A DNA stretch of 64,000 nucleotides from Pseudomonas entomophila (GCF_013523165.1 NZ_JAAMQI010000001.1:62001-126000); one strand, 5' to 3'; positions 9,177 through 18,920 are shown, counted from the first letter of the stretch. A program made the numbers and translations. Notes: a model not told the origin generated them from the sequence alone.

Positions 9177-9431
9177 TCAACGCTCCGGGAGGGTGATGTT
9201 CAACTCGAGGATCGAGCAGTTGCCTTGGTCTTCCAGGGCGACCTGCACATCGTCGTTGCCAATGTTCACATACTTGCGGATCACCTCGACCAGTTCCTTC
9301 TGCAAGGCGGGGAGGTAGTCCGGGGTGCTGCGCTGTCCGCGCTCGTGCGCCACGATGATCTGTAGACGCTCTTTCGCCACCGACGCGCTGCTCTGTTTCT
9401 GTCTGCCACGAAAGAAGTCAAAAAGGTTCAT
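9177..9431 (-). CDS. minE: Cell division topological specificity factor MinE
   Basis: An 84-residue protein, [20 protein letters not shown]..., with the N-terminal membrane-binding and MinD-interacting segment (residues 1-35, [10 protein letters not shown]) and the C-terminal dimerisation domain ([19 protein letters not shown]). It stimulates MinD ATPase and drives pole-to-pole oscillation so that MinC blocks division only near the poles. It starts 3 nt after the minD stop, so the two are translationally linked. Confidence 0.97.
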   Translation of the reverse strand: MNLFDFFRGRQKQSSASVAKERLQIIVAHERGQRSTPDYLPALQKELVEVIRKYVNIGNDDVQVALEDQGNCSILELNITLPER

Positions 9432-9434
9432 GGT

Positions 9435-10247
9435 TTATTTGCTCCCGAAAATGCGCTCGAAGAATCCCTTCTTCTGTACGTCGATGAAGCGCATCGGCTT
9501 CTCTTTGCCCAGCAGGCGGTCGACGGCGTCGCTGTAGGCCTGGCCGGCATCGCTCTGGTCGTCGAGGATGACCGGGATGCCCTGGTTGGAGGCCTTGAGC
9601 ACCGCCTGGGATTCGGGGATCACGCCCTTGAGCTTGATCGAAAGGATCTCCTCGACGTCGGCGATGCTGAGCATCTCGCCTTTTTCGACGCGCTCGGGGT
9701 GGTAACGGGTGATGAGCAGGTGTTCCTTGATCGGCTCTTCGCCGCTCTCGGCGCGGCGCGATTTGCTGGCCAGAATACCCAGCATGCGGTCGGAGTCGCG
9801 TACCGACGAGACTTCCGGGTTGGTCACCACGATGGCTTCGTCGGCGAAGTACATGGCCAGGTGCGCGCCCTTCTCGATGCCGGCGGGCGAGTCGCAGACC
9901 ACATACTCGAAGCTTTCCTTCAGCTCGTTCAAGACCTTCTCGACGCCTTCCTGGGTCAGTGCGTCCTTGTCGCGGGTCTGGCTGGCCGCCAGCACGAACA
10001 GGTTCTCCAGACGCTTGTCCTTGATCAGGGCCTGCTGCAGGTTGGCCTCGCCGTTGACCACGTTGACGAAGTCATACACCACGCGACGCTCGCAGCCCAT
10101 GATCAGGTCCAGGTTGCGCAGGCCGACGTCGAAGTCGACGATGACTGTCTTGTGACCGCGCAACGCGAGACCGGTGCCAATGGCGGCGCTGGTGGTGGTT
10201 TTGCCCACGCCCCCCTTGCCGGAAGTAACGACGAGAATCTTGGCCAA
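9435..10247 (-). CDS. minD: Septum site-determining ATPase MinD
   Basis: A 270-residue ParA-type ATPase with the deviant Walker A motif KGGVGKTT (residues 11-18) and a C-terminal amphipathic membrane-targeting helix (KKGFFERIFGSK). ATP-bound MinD dimerises on the membrane, recruits MinC to block FtsZ and is released by MinE. It lies between minC (98 nt upstream) and minE (3 nt downstream) in the usual minCDE order. The gap to minC may hold an extra promoter or a processing site. Confidence 0.98.
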   Translation of the reverse strand: MAKILVVTSGKGGVGKTTTSAAIGTGLALRGHKTVIVDFDVGLRNLDLIMGCERRVVYDFVNVVNGEANLQQALIKDKRLENLFVLAASQTRDKDALTQEGVEKVLNELKESFEYVVCDSPAGIEKGAHLAMYFADEAIVVTNPEVSSVRDSDRMLGILASKSRRAESGEEPIKEHLLITRYHPERVEKGEMLSIADVEEILSIKLKGVIPESQAVLKASNQGIPVILDDQSDAGQAYSDAVDRLLGKEKPMRFIDVQKKGFFERIFGSK

Positions 10248-10345
10248 GGTGTTTCACCCCTAGATGAACGGGACAGCAGTCCCTGCAAATACACAAAAAC
10301 GGCAACATGAAAAGAAGTTGCACTAAAAATGACGGCAAGTATCCG

Positions 10346-11104
10346 TCAAAGGCGGGTGATGTTCAACACATCGCCAGACAGGCTGACCTGGACGCCAGCC
10401 CCCCAGAGCGGGTCGCGGCGCAGCTCTTCGCACACGCGGTATTGACCTGCGATGGACAGCAGTTCGGCGGTCATCTGCTGGCAGAAGATCCGCGCGCGGG
10501 TATTGCCCTTGACGCCTGCCAGGGCGCGGCCCCGCATTGCGCCGTACACATGGATGTTGCCATCGGCAAGAAGTTCCGCACCCGGACTGACCGAGGACGT
10601 CACGATCAGGTCGCCGCCCTGGGCGTAGATCTGCTGGCCACCGCGCACGGGGGAGCTGACGATGCGCGTCGGGCGCACCTCTGGCTCGCTGGGCGGAGGC
10701 GGTGGCGGAGCAGGCTCGGGTTTCTTGACTTCCGGTTCGGGTTCGAGCGGTCGTTCCCGAGCGCCCGAAGGCGGCAGGACAGGCAGGTCGATGGCGATCG
10801 CCGCGGCGATGTCCTCGATCCGGCTGGCGCGGATGGCCAGGGTACGCAGGCCGTGATGACGGCAGATACGCATCAGGGTGGGCAGGTCCACGGTGCCGCA
10901 GGCACCGGGCAATTTGTCCAGCGCCAACACCAGAGGCGTGTTGCTGAAGAAATTCGGGGCCTGTGCGACCTTCGCCGCCAACTGCCGGTCGAGCGCGTCG
11001 AGATCGTTGTGGGCGAGCTCCAGCACAGTGATGGCAAGCATGCTGCCCTTGAGCTGGAACACGGGTGCGGCGTCGGGTGTCTGGTTTGGGCTCATGGTCT
11101 GCAT
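10346..11104 (-). CDS. minC: Septum site-determining protein MinC
   Basis: A protein of about 252 residues that inhibits FtsZ polymerisation. The N-terminal domain ([15 protein letters not shown]...) binds FtsZ; a proline-rich acidic linker ([11 protein letters not shown]) leads to the beta-helical C-terminal domain ([43 protein letters not shown]) that binds MinD. The exact start is uncertain: ATG at 11104 or the third codon downstream, ATG at 11095; neither has a strong Shine-Dalgarno. It is divergent from the lipid A acyltransferase at 11216. Confidence 0.95.
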   Translation of the reverse strand: MQTMSPNQTPDAAPVFQLKGSMLAITVLELAHNDLDALDRQLAAKVAQAPNFFSNTPLVLALDKLPGACGTVDLPTLMRICRHHGLRTLAIRASRIEDIAAAIAIDLPVLPPSGARERPLEPEPEVKKPEPAPPPPPPSEPEVRPTRIVSSPVRGGQQIYAQGGDLIVTSSVSPGAELLADGNIHVYGAMRGRALAGVKGNTRARIFCQQMTAELLSIAGQYRVCEELRRDPLWGAGVQVSLSGDVLNITRL

Positions 11105-11215
11105 AGACGGCTTGTTACGAAAAAAGTGCCCTGACTTATAACGAGAACGCCCGCTGGCCGCAACTCGCACCGATCCGTTGTAGAATGCCCGGCCTTTGTC
11201 TGACCGGATGCTTCA

Positions 11216-12148
11216 ATGGAACGCCCGCGTTTTCGTCTTCAGTTCTTTCATCCGCGCTTCTGGGGGCTCTGGCTGGGCCTGGGGCTGCTCTGGCTGATCG
11301 TGCAACTGCCTTATCGTGCCTTGCTGGGGCTGGGCCGGATGCTGGGCGCGGTGATGTACCGCGTCGCCGGTCAGCGTCGGCGCATCGCGGCGCGCAACCT
11401 GGAGCTGTGCTTTCCCGAGCTGTCCGGGGCGCAGCGCACACGGCTGCTCAAGGAAAACTTCGCCTCCACGGGCATCGCTTTCTTCGAAATGGCCATGAGC
11501 TGGTGGTGGCCCAGGGCCCGGCTGGCGCGCCTGGCCCACATCGAAGGGCTGGAGCACCTGCGTGACGCCCAGCGCGACGGGCAGGGCGCGATCCTGATGG
11601 CCGTGCATTTCACCACTCTGGAAATCGGCGCGGCGCTGTTGGGCCAGGCGCACACCATCGACGGCATGTACCGCGAGCACGGTAATGCACTGTTCGACTA
11701 TATCCAGCGGCGTGGGCGTGAGCGACACAACCGCGATGCCCTGGCAGTGGAGCGTGACGACGTGCGGGGCATGCTCAAGCTGCTGCGCAACGGGCGTGCC
11801 ATCTGGTATGCGCCGGACCAGGACTACGGGACCAAGCAGAGCGTGTTCGTGCCGCTGTTCGGCATTCCGGCCGCCACGGTGACCGCCACCACCAAGTTCG
11901 CGCGCCTGGGCAGGGCACGGGTGATCCCGTTCACCCAGCGCCGGCTCGAGGATGGCAGCGGTTATCGGCTGGTGGTGCACCCGCCGCTGGAAGGCTTCCC
12001 GGGGGCGAGCGAGGAAGACGACTGCCTGCGCATCAACCAGTGGGTCGAGGCGGTGCTGCGCGAGTGCCCCGAGCAGTACCTGTGGGCGCACCGACGCTTC
12101 AAGTCGCGGCCCGAAGGCGCGCCCCGGTTGTATGAGCGCAAGGGCTGA
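11216..12148 (+). CDS. Lipid A biosynthesis lauroyl/myristoyl acyltransferase (LpxL/LpxM family)
   Basis: A 310-residue inner-membrane acyltransferase with one N-terminal transmembrane helix (about 16-32) and the H-X4-E catalytic motif HFTTLE (residues 131-136). LpxL/HtrB-type enzymes move a secondary acyl chain from acyl-ACP onto Kdo2-lipid IVA. Pseudomonads carry two or more paralogues and I cannot say which acyl position this one serves. It is monocistronic, divergent from minC and convergent with the OhrR gene 85 nt downstream. Confidence 0.9.
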   Translation: MERPRFRLQFFHPRFWGLWLGLGLLWLIVQLPYRALLGLGRMLGAVMYRVAGQRRRIAARNLELCFPELSGAQRTRLLKENFASTGIAFFEMAMSWWWPRARLARLAHIEGLEHLRDAQRDGQGAILMAVHFTTLEIGAALLGQAHTIDGMYREHGNALFDYIQRRGRERHNRDALAVERDDVRGMLKLLRNGRAIWYAPDQDYGTKQSVFVPLFGIPAATVTATTKFARLGRARVIPFTQRRLEDGSGYRLVVHPPLEGFPGASEEDDCLRINQWVEAVLRECPEQYLWAHRRFKSRPEGAPRLYERKG

Positions 12149-12233
12149 GAGGGCCGTTGACAGGCAGTGCGCGGCTGTCGCTGGCAGGGGGAAGCACCAG
12201 CCACCTCAGCGCCTCGTCAACCGCCAGCCCGCC

Positions 12234-12692
12234 TCAGGCCAGGTTCTTCTGCAAGCTGGCACGCAATTCGAGCAGGTCTTCCTGCAACTGACGCAAGCGC
12301 TCCTGGCTACGCCCGCTGGCACCCAGGATATCGTTCGGCACGTGGCGCGCGTCCTCGCGCAGCTGGCGACCTTTGTCGGTCAGTTGCACCTGCACCACCC
12401 GTTCGTCTTCACGGCTGCGATTGCGCTTGAGCAAGCCTTCGCTTTCCAGGCGTTTGAGCAGCGGCGTCAGCGAGCCTGGGTCGGTCAACAATCGTTGGCT
12501 GATTTCGCCCACGGTCATGCCATCGTGCTCCCACAGCACCAGCATCGCCAGGTACTGCGGGTAGGTCAGGCCCAATGTCTGTAACAGTGGTTTGTACACC
12601 TTGGTCATCAGCAACGAGGTGGAATGCAAGGCGAAACAGACCTGGCTGTCCAGCAACAGCTCATCGCTGGGGGATCGGATGTCGGCGTTCAT
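12234..12692 (-). CDS. ohrR: MarR-family organic-peroxide sensor, OhrR type
   Basis: A 152-residue winged-helix repressor. The start (LLLDSQVCFALHSTSLLMTKVYKPLL) is the OhrR signature with the peroxide-sensing Cys at residue 19, and LTYPQYLAMLVLWE holds conserved tyrosines that interact with it. Oxidation of that Cys by organic hydroperoxides releases DNA in the family. In most pseudomonads ohrR sits next to its target ohr; here ohr is absent on both sides (lipid A acyltransferase downstream, LysR upstream). Calling it a true OhrR rather than a general MarR rests on the Cys motif. Confidence 0.82.
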   Translation of the reverse strand: MNADIRSPSDELLLDSQVCFALHSTSLLMTKVYKPLLQTLGLTYPQYLAMLVLWEHDGMTVGEISQRLLTDPGSLTPLLKRLESEGLLKRNRSREDERVVQVQLTDKGRQLREDARHVPNDILGASGRSQERLRQLQEDLLELRASLQKNLA

Positions 12693-12748
12693 GCATGTCC
12701 TTCACTGCTAGGTGGATATCAATCTGGCATGCGCGCAATGCGTTAGGT

Positions 12749-13705
12749 TCATTGTCGATGCAGCCCACTGCGCAAGGCCTGGTCCCAGGGTGGGATCGGG
12801 CTGAAGCGGTGCTTGAGAAATTCGAGCAGCAATCGGCTGCGAGAGTTCGTTTCATGTTCGAGGCGCAGCGCATAGATGCCGCTGGCCTCCGGTGCCGGCA
12901 GGCCGTGATCGCAGAACAACGGCACCAGTTCGCCGCGCATGAGGTGCTCGCTGGTCAGCCAGGTGGGCAGGTGCGCGATGCCCAGCCCTGCCAGCGCACC
13001 ACAGAGCAGGGCCTCGGCATTGTTGGCCGTCAGGCGCAAGCGGCGAGGGCGATACAGGCGAGTGCTGTCGCCCTCTGTGAAGCGCCAGGCGAAGGGCGGT
13101 GCCGGGCCGTCCCAGTCCAGGCCGTCATGTTCGGGCAGCTCGGCCGGCGTGGAGGGAATGCCACGCCGGGCCAGGTAGGCCGGGCTGGCGCAGGCGATCC
13201 GCACCATCGCGGCCAGAGGCGTGGCGACCCGTCGCGTGTCGGCCAATGGGCCCGCTCGCAGTACCAGATCGAACTCGCCCAGCAGGCTGCCCTGCAGGTC
13301 GACGAAACTGTCGATCAACTGCAAGTGCACATCCAGGCCTGGGTAGGCGACCAGAAAATCGGCGATGGCCGGCGCCAGGTGGCGGCGGCCCAGCGCAGCC
13401 GGTGCATTGATGCGGATCAGCCCTTCGGGCGACTCGCTCAACGACACCGCCTCGGCACGGGCCAGGCGCAGTTCGTGGAGGATGCGCCGCGCACGCTCGG
13501 CGAACGCGCGGCCCGAAGGCGTCGCTTCGACTCGGTGCGTGCTGCGAACGAACAAGCGGCTGCCGAGGGCATTTTCCAGGCTGTCCATGCGCCGGGCCAC
13601 AGCGGAAGGCGTCAGGTGATGACGCCGTGCGGCGGCCGAGAAGCTGCCGGTCTCCAGCACGTCCAGGAACAGGCTGAACTGTGCGGACAGCATGTCAGGC
13701 GTCAT
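12749..13705 (-). CDS. LysR-family transcriptional regulator
   Basis: A 318-residue LysR protein: N-terminal winged helix-turn-helix (about 5-65, FLDVLETGSFSAAARRHHLTPSAVARRMDSLENALGSRLF) and a C-terminal substrate-binding fold. The start MTPDMLSAQF at 13705 has AAGGAGG upstream. It is divergent from the TauE/SafE exporter gene with 119 nt between starts, the usual layout for a LysR protein and its target, so it may control that exporter. The effector is unknown. Confidence 0.88.
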   Translation of the reverse strand: MTPDMLSAQFSLFLDVLETGSFSAAARRHHLTPSAVARRMDSLENALGSRLFVRSTHRVEATPSGRAFAERARRILHELRLARAEAVSLSESPEGLIRINAPAALGRRHLAPAIADFLVAYPGLDVHLQLIDSFVDLQGSLLGEFDLVLRAGPLADTRRVATPLAAMVRIACASPAYLARRGIPSTPAELPEHDGLDWDGPAPPFAWRFTEGDSTRLYRPRRLRLTANNAEALLCGALAGLGIAHLPTWLTSEHLMRGELVPLFCDHGLPAPEASGIYALRLEHETNSRSRLLLEFLKHRFSPIPPWDQALRSGLHRQ

Positions 13706-13824
13706 GCGCAGACCTCCTTGCTTATGTGAAATGTGCAAAGCCATTGTGCGGGCTTGTGCGTTTCCGTGCAAAGCGGGAGCCGTTAGCATGGCGCCATACT
13801 GCGCAACGACAGAAGTGAGTCGGG

Positions 13825-14571
13825 ATGGAAATGGTGATGTTCGTGGCCTTGGGCGCTGCCCTGGGTACTATGGGAGGCCTGTTCGGCATCGGTGGCGGGC
13901 TGGTCGCCATTCCGGCGCTGGCCGTTCTGTTCGGGCTCGACCAGCAGATGGCGCAGGGCACGGCCCTGGTGATGGTGGTGCCGAACGTCATGCTCGCCCT
14001 GTGGCGCTACCATCAGCGCAACCGCATCGAATGGCGCCACGCCTTGCCACTGTCGGTGTGCAGCCTGCTGTTCGCCTGGCTGGGCTCGATCTGGGCGGTA
14101 GGGCTGGACGCCCACATCATGCGCCTGGGGTTCGTCGGCTTCCTGGTGGTCCTGGCGCTCTGGAACGGGATACGTCTCTTCATGCGCAGGGCCGTGGCAA
14201 GCGATCGCCTGCGTCATGCCTGGCCCTGGTTGGGGGTACTGGGCGCGTTCGCCGGCAGCATGGGCGGCCTGTTCGGCGTGGGTGGCGCCGTGGTGGCGAC
14301 GCCGGTACTGACCAGCGTCTTCGGCGCCACGCAAGTGGTCGCTCAGGGCCTGTCCCTGGCCCTGGCCGTGCCCAGCACGTCCATCACCCTGCTGACCTAC
14401 GGCGTGCACCACAGCGTCGACTGGAGCATCGGCCTGCCGTTGGCCGTAGGCGGTCTGCTGAGCATCAGCTGGGGTGTCAAGCTCGCCCACGCCCTGCCCG
14501 AGAAAGTCCTGCGCGGCCTGTTCTGCGGGTTCCTCGTGGTGTGCGCGGTGTTGCTGGCGTTCGAGCTGTGA
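13825..14571 (+). CDS. TauE/SafE family sulfite/organosulfonate exporter-like membrane protein
   Basis: A 248-residue integral membrane protein with about eight hydrophobic helices arranged as two repeats; each begins with the family's glycine-rich motif, GTMGGLFGIGGG and GSMGGLFGVGGA. TauE/SafE proteins export small sulfur-containing or other organic anions, but individual substrates are mostly unproved. It is single, divergent from a LysR gene and convergent with the DAHP synthase. Confidence 0.88.
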   Translation: MEMVMFVALGAALGTMGGLFGIGGGLVAIPALAVLFGLDQQMAQGTALVMVVPNVMLALWRYHQRNRIEWRHALPLSVCSLLFAWLGSIWAVGLDAHIMRLGFVGFLVVLALWNGIRLFMRRAVASDRLRHAWPWLGVLGAFAGSMGGLFGVGGAVVATPVLTSVFGATQVVAQGLSLALAVPSTSITLLTYGVHHSVDWSIGLPLAVGGLLSISWGVKLAHALPEKVLRGLFCGFLVVCAVLLAFEL

Positions 14572-14620
14572 GCGGCAGGTCGTCAGCTGCAGGCTGAGCG
14601 GTATCGCAGGGGCGCATGGC

Positions 14621-14676
14621 CTCAGGGTCCAGCCCTGAGACCGTTCAGGCGATCGCTTGCAGCTTGCAGCTCATGA
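14621..14676. repeat. Hairpin and GCTTGCAGCTTGCAGC repeat between convergent genes
   Basis: CTCAGGG-TCCAG-CCCTGAG (14621-14639) is a 7-bp hairpin lacking a T-run. It is followed by CGCTTGCAGCTTGCAGCTC, one of the three loci of the AGCTTGC repeat family in this window. It could act as a two-way barrier between tauE-like and aroH transcription. Confidence 0.45.
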
Positions 14677-14690
14677 CGTGCGACTGAACC

Positions 14691-16040
14691 CTACCGCTTG
14701 AGGCTGCTCTTCAACGTATCGGCGATCATGAACGCCAGTTCCAGCGACTGGTCGGCGTTCAGGCGCGGGTCGCAGTGGGTGTGGTAGCGATCCGACAAGC
14801 CCGCCTCGGTGATCGGTCGGGCGCCGCCGATGCATTCGGTCACGTTTTGCCCGGTCATCTCGATGTGGATACCGCCGGCATGGGTGCCTTCGGCACGGTG
14901 AACGTCGAAGAAGTGCCGGACTTCCGCCAGGATCTGCGCGAAGTCGCGGGTCTTGTAGCCGCTGCTGGCCTTGATGGTGTTGCCGTGCATCGGGTCGCAG
15001 CTCCACAGTACCTGGCGGCCTTCGCGGGCGACCGTCTGCAGCAGCCGAGGGAAATGCTCGGCCACCTTGTCTGCGCCCATGCGCACGATGAGGTTGAGAC
15101 GACCCGGATCGTTGTCGGGGTTGAGCACATCGATCAGCCGGAGCAGCTCCTGCGGGTCCATGCTCGGGCCCACCTTGACCCCGATGGGGTTGTGCACGCC
15201 ACGCAGGAACTCCACATGCGCGCCATCGAGCTGGCGGGTGCGGTCGCCGATCCACAGCATGTGCGCCGAGCAGTCGTAGGGGTCGCCGGTCAGGCTGTCG
15301 TGGCGCACGAAGGCCTGCTCGTAGTTGAGCAGCAATGCTTCGTGGGCGGTGAAGAAGCTGGTCTCGCGCAATTGCGGCGCGCTGTCCAGGCCGCAGGCGC
15401 GCATGAAGGCCAGCGTTTCGTCGATGCGATCAGCCAACTGGTGGTACTTGTTGGCCAGGGCCGAGTTGGCGATGAAGTCCAGGTTCCAGCGGTGCACCTG
15501 GTGCAGGTCGGCGAACCCGCCCTGAGCGAAGGCGCGCAACAGGTTCAGGCTGGCGGTGGCCTGGTGGTAGGCCTGCAACAGACGCTCAGGGTCCGGCACC
15601 CGGCTGACCGGGTCGAAGCCGATGCCGTTGACGATGTCGCCGCGGTAGGCCGGCAGGGTCACCCCGTCGAGAGTCTCGTCGTTGGCCGAGCGCGGTTTGG
15701 CGAACTGGCCGGCCATGCGACCGACCTTGACCACCGGCAGGCCGGCGGCGAAGGTCATGACGATCGCCATCTGCAACAGCACCTTGAAGGTGTCGCGGAT
15801 CTTCGCGGCGGAAAACTCCGCAAAGCTCTCGGCGCAGTCGCCGCCTTGCAGCAGGAAGGCTCGGCCCTGGGTCACTTCGGCGAACTGGCGGCGCAGCTCG
15901 CGCGCTTCACCTGCGAACACCAGCGGCGGGTAGCTGGCCAAGGCCTGTTCGACACGCCCCAGGTGGGCGGCATCGGGGTAGATCGGCTGCTGCTGGATTG
16001 GCAGGGCACGCCAGCTGTCGGGGCTCCACGGTCTGTTCAT
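14691..16040 (-). CDS. Class II (plant-type) 3-deoxy-7-phosphoheptulonate synthase
   Basis: A 449-residue class II DAHP synthase (AroAII type) that condenses phosphoenolpyruvate with erythrose 4-phosphate, the first step of aromatic amino acid synthesis. Recognisable family stretches are [60 protein letters not shown] and [10 protein letters not shown]. Length agrees with the pseudomonad enzyme. The start at 16040 is the family start; the open frame further upstream is antisense to the next gene. Class II enzymes are usually less regulated by aromatic amino acids than AroFGH; the sequence does not show the regulation here. Confidence 0.93.
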   Translation of the reverse strand: MNRPWSPDSWRALPIQQQPIYPDAAHLGRVEQALASYPPLVFAGEARELRRQFAEVTQGRAFLLQGGDCAESFAEFSAAKIRDTFKVLLQMAIVMTFAAGLPVVKVGRMAGQFAKPRSANDETLDGVTLPAYRGDIVNGIGFDPVSRVPDPERLLQAYHQATASLNLLRAFAQGGFADLHQVHRWNLDFIANSALANKYHQLADRIDETLAFMRACGLDSAPQLRETSFFTAHEALLLNYEQAFVRHDSLTGDPYDCSAHMLWIGDRTRQLDGAHVEFLRGVHNPIGVKVGPSMDPQELLRLIDVLNPDNDPGRLNLIVRMGADKVAEHFPRLLQTVAREGRQVLWSCDPMHGNTIKASSGYKTRDFAQILAEVRHFFDVHRAEGTHAGGIHIEMTGQNVTECIGGARPITEAGLSDRYHTHCDPRLNADQSLELAFMIADTLKSSLKR

Positions 16041-16154
16041 CAGGGCACTCGTGCAAGGGAAAAGGGCGATGGCCCATGGTAGCAGGTGCGCGCTGGGTTG
16101 TTGCGCCCTCGGCATTGGCGGACAATGCCCGCTTTTGCGCACGTGGATGGGGCA

Positions 16155-16910
16155 ATGACGAACGAGCGGCAAGAGCGGCTGCTGGAGCGGGTCGAGGATG
16201 CCTTCGGCGTCATCAGCGTGCTCGAGGTGGACGAATACCGGTTTCTGGAGTTCGGCGATGCCATCGAGCAGAGCTGTGTGTTCACTGCCGATCCGGCCTG
16301 GCTCGAGTACGACTACACACGGGCCATGCTGTTGGCTGCCTTGTGCCATGAAGCACCGGACAGCGCACTGTTCCTGGGGCTGGGCGCCGGTACCCTGACC
16401 CAGGCCTGCCTGAAGTTCCTGCCACTGGAGGATGTCGAGGCCATCGAGCTGCGCCCCGACGTGCCTCGCCTGGCCATGCAGTACCTGGGGCTGGACGACG
16501 ATCCGCGCCTGTATGTACGCATCGGCGACGCCATGACCTTGCTGGCGGATGCCGAGTGCGCGGACCTGATCTTCGTCGACCTGTACACCGACCACGGCCC
16601 CGGCGTCGCGCACTTGGCCTGGAATTTCCTGCAGGACTGCCAGCGCAAGCTCAACCCGGGCGGTTGGCTGGTCATCAACCAGTGGGCCAACGACGAGGGC
16701 AAGCCGCTGGGGGCTGCCTTGCTCAGGGGGCTCTACCACCGGCATTACTGGGAGCTGCCGGTCAAGGAGGGCAACGTGGTGGTGATCGTGCCTGCCGACC
16801 TCGATCAGGCACTCGACCTGCCCAGCCTGCGCCAGCGCGCCCAGGCCCTGGCCCCCCGCCTGGGGTACAGCCTCGAACCGCTGATCCAGGTACTGCGTCC
16901 GGCCACGTGA
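16155..16910 (+). CDS. Spermidine synthase-fold (SpeE-like) methyltransferase-superfamily protein
   Basis: A 251-residue protein with the Rossmann AdoMet/dcSAM-binding pattern [18 protein letters not shown] and the acidic residue of [11 protein letters not shown]; it also has [14 protein letters not shown], resembling the spermidine synthase catalytic loop. It is shorter than true SpeE and lacks a clear putrescine-binding N-terminal domain, so it may be a SpeE-like protein of unknown substrate rather than spermidine synthase. It is divergent from the DAHP synthase with 114 nt between starts. Confidence 0.75.
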   Translation: MTNERQERLLERVEDAFGVISVLEVDEYRFLEFGDAIEQSCVFTADPAWLEYDYTRAMLLAALCHEAPDSALFLGLGAGTLTQACLKFLPLEDVEAIELRPDVPRLAMQYLGLDDDPRLYVRIGDAMTLLADAECADLIFVDLYTDHGPGVAHLAWNFLQDCQRKLNPGGWLVINQWANDEGKPLGAALLRGLYHRHYWELPVKEGNVVVIVPADLDQALDLPSLRQRAQALAPRLGYSLEPLIQVLRPAT

Positions 16911-17230
16911 AGGCGCTGGCATAAACGATTCAGCCGCCAGGCATGCCTGGCTGGCGACTTGACCGTTCGGTAAAAAAAAATCTACAGTGAATCGCCGATT
17001 CGGGTATAGTACGCGCCGGTCTTTCAGCGGGCCCCCGTTGCAGGTGGTGCAAATCCTCCGAATTCAGCTACGGCTGCGCGTCCGCTCGTCGGACTTTCCC
17101 AAGATGTTCCCTTTTCAATCGTCTTCGCAAATCCCCGCCGCCAGAGCTGCCTGGGTGACCTTAGGGTCTTTCAAGGCATGTGCAGCTCTGGAGCATGGGT
17201 CTTTGCGGATGCACCTCTAGAGGCATACCC
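16911..17230 (+). promoter_or_regulatory. Promoter region and structured leader of the DEAD-box helicase gene
   Basis: This 320-nt gap holds an A-run (16972-16980), a -10-like TATAGT at 17005-17010 without a convincing -35, a TTGCA-GGTGG-TGCAA repeat at 17038-17052 and a perfect 10-bp inverted repeat, CCAGAGCTGC (17141-17150) with GCAGCTCTGG (17182-17191), enclosing a smaller GACC-TTAG-GGTC stem. If transcription starts just after TATAGT the leader is about 215 nt. Long structured leaders are known for cold-shock DEAD-box genes; that parallel is inferred. Confidence 0.5.
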
Positions 17231-18901
17231 ATGACCCAGGAAACCGGCGGATTCGCCGCTCTCGATCTCAATCCCAACATCGTTGCCGCCGTACTGGCCA
17301 CCGGCTATGAAGAGCCGTCCGCCATTCAGCAGCAGTCGATCCCGATCATTCTCGCCGGTCATGACATGATCGGCCAGGCGCAGACCGGCACCGGCAAGAC
17401 CGCTGCCTTCGCACTGCCCATCCTGAATCGTATCGACACGAGCAAGCGCGAACCGCAAGCCCTGATCCTGGCGCCAACCCGTGAGTTGGCGCTGCAAGTA
17501 GCTACAGCCTTCGAAACCTACGCCAAGCAGATGCCGGGCGTGAACGTGGTGGCCGTGTACGGCGGCGCACCGATGGGCCCGCAGCTGCGTGCCATCCGCA
17601 ACGGCGCCCAGATCGTCGTCGCCACCCCGGGTCGCCTGTGCGACCACCTGCGCCGTGACGAGAAGGTCCTGTCGACCGTGCGTCACCTGGTCCTCGACGA
17701 AGCCGACGAGATGCTCAAGCTCGGCTTCATGGACGACCTGGAAGTGATCTTCGCCGCCCTGCCGGAAACCCGTCAGACCGTCCTGTTCTCGGCCACGCTG
17801 CCGTCGTCGATCCGTTCGATCGCCGAGCGTCACCTGCGCGAGCCGAAGCACGTCAAGATCCAGAGCAAGACCCAGACCGTCACCGCGATCGACCAGGCGC
17901 ACCTGATGGTGCACGCCGACCAGAAGATCCCGGCCGTGCTGCGTCTGCTGGAAGTCGAAGAGTTCGACGCGCTGATCGCCTTCGTGCGCACCAAGCAAGC
18001 CACCCTGGACCTGGCCAGCGCGCTGGAAGCCAAGGGCTACAAGGCCGCGGCCCTGAACGGCGACATCGCCCAGAACCAGCGTGAGCGCGTCATCGACTCG
18101 CTCAAGGACGGTCGCCTGGACATCGTCGTCGCCACCGACGTCGCTGCCCGGGGTCTGGATGTTCCGCGCATCACCCACGTCTTCAACGTCGACATGCCGT
18201 ACGACCCCGAGTCCTACGTGCACCGTATCGGCCGTACTGGTCGTGCCGGTCGCGAAGGCCGTGCCCTGCTGCTGGTCACCCCGCGCGAGCGTCGCATGCT
18301 GCAGGTGATCGAGCGCGTCACCGGTCAGAAAGTCGCCGAAGCCCGTCTGCCCAACGCGCAAGCCGTGCTGGACGCCCGCATCAAGAAGCTGACCAACAGC
18401 CTCGCGCCGCTGGTGGCCGATTCCGAAGCCAGCCACGGTGAGCTGCTCGACCGCCTGACCGCCGACCTGGGCTGCAGCCCACGTGCCCTGGCCGCGGCCC
18501 TGCTGCGCAAGGCCACCAATGGTCAGGCACTGGACCTGGCCAGCGTCGAGCGTGACCAGCCGCTGGTCCCGTCGCACACCCCGCGCGAGCGTACCGGTGA
18601 GCGCAGCGACCGTGGCGAGCGTGGTGACCGCGAGCGCCGTGCGCCGCTGCCACTGGCCGAAGGCCGTGTCCGTTGCCGTACCGCCCTGGGTGCCCGTGAC
18701 GGCATCGCTGCCAAGAACCTGCTGGGCGCGATCCTCAACGAGGGTGGCCTGGCCCGTGATGCGATCGGTCGCATCCAGGTGCGCGACAGCTTCAGCCTGG
18801 TCGAGCTGCCGGAAGACGGCCTCGAGAAGCTGCTGACCAAGCTCAAGGACACCCGTGTCGCTGGCAAGCAGCTCAAGCTGCGTCGCTATCGCGAAGATTG
18901 A
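17231..18901 (+). CDS. deaD: DEAD-box ATP-dependent RNA helicase
   Basis: A 556-residue helicase with motifs in order: Q motif (YEEPSAIQQQSIP), Walker A AQTGTGKT (50-57), PTRELALQV, VLDEADEML, SATLP, ARGLDVPRI and HRIGRTGRAGR. The C-terminal part has an Arg/Glu-rich linker (about 450-480) and a DbpA-like RNA-binding domain, as in E. coli DeaD/CsdA. It unwinds RNA in ribosome assembly and mRNA turnover, typically at low temperature. The start ATG at 17231 begins MTQETGGFAAL. It ends just before a strong terminator and is monocistronic. Confidence 0.92.
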   Translation: MTQETGGFAALDLNPNIVAAVLATGYEEPSAIQQQSIPIILAGHDMIGQAQTGTGKTAAFALPILNRIDTSKREPQALILAPTRELALQVATAFETYAKQMPGVNVVAVYGGAPMGPQLRAIRNGAQIVVATPGRLCDHLRRDEKVLSTVRHLVLDEADEMLKLGFMDDLEVIFAALPETRQTVLFSATLPSSIRSIAERHLREPKHVKIQSKTQTVTAIDQAHLMVHADQKIPAVLRLLEVEEFDALIAFVRTKQATLDLASALEAKGYKAAALNGDIAQNQRERVIDSLKDGRLDIVVATDVAARGLDVPRITHVFNVDMPYDPESYVHRIGRTGRAGREGRALLLVTPRERRMLQVIERVTGQKVAEARLPNAQAVLDARIKKLTNSLAPLVADSEASHGELLDRLTADLGCSPRALAAALLRKATNGQALDLASVERDQPLVPSHTPRERTGERSDRGERGDRERRAPLPLAEGRVRCRTALGARDGIAAKNLLGAILNEGGLARDAIGRIQVRDSFSLVELPEDGLEKLLTKLKDTRVAGKQLKLRRYRED

Positions 18902-18920
18902 TGCGTAGGTGATGTCGAAA

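Noticed and set aside
17104..17219. A possible 38-codon leader peptide before deaD
   Set aside because: No ribosome-binding site, and it spans the inverted repeat; the structure explains the region better.
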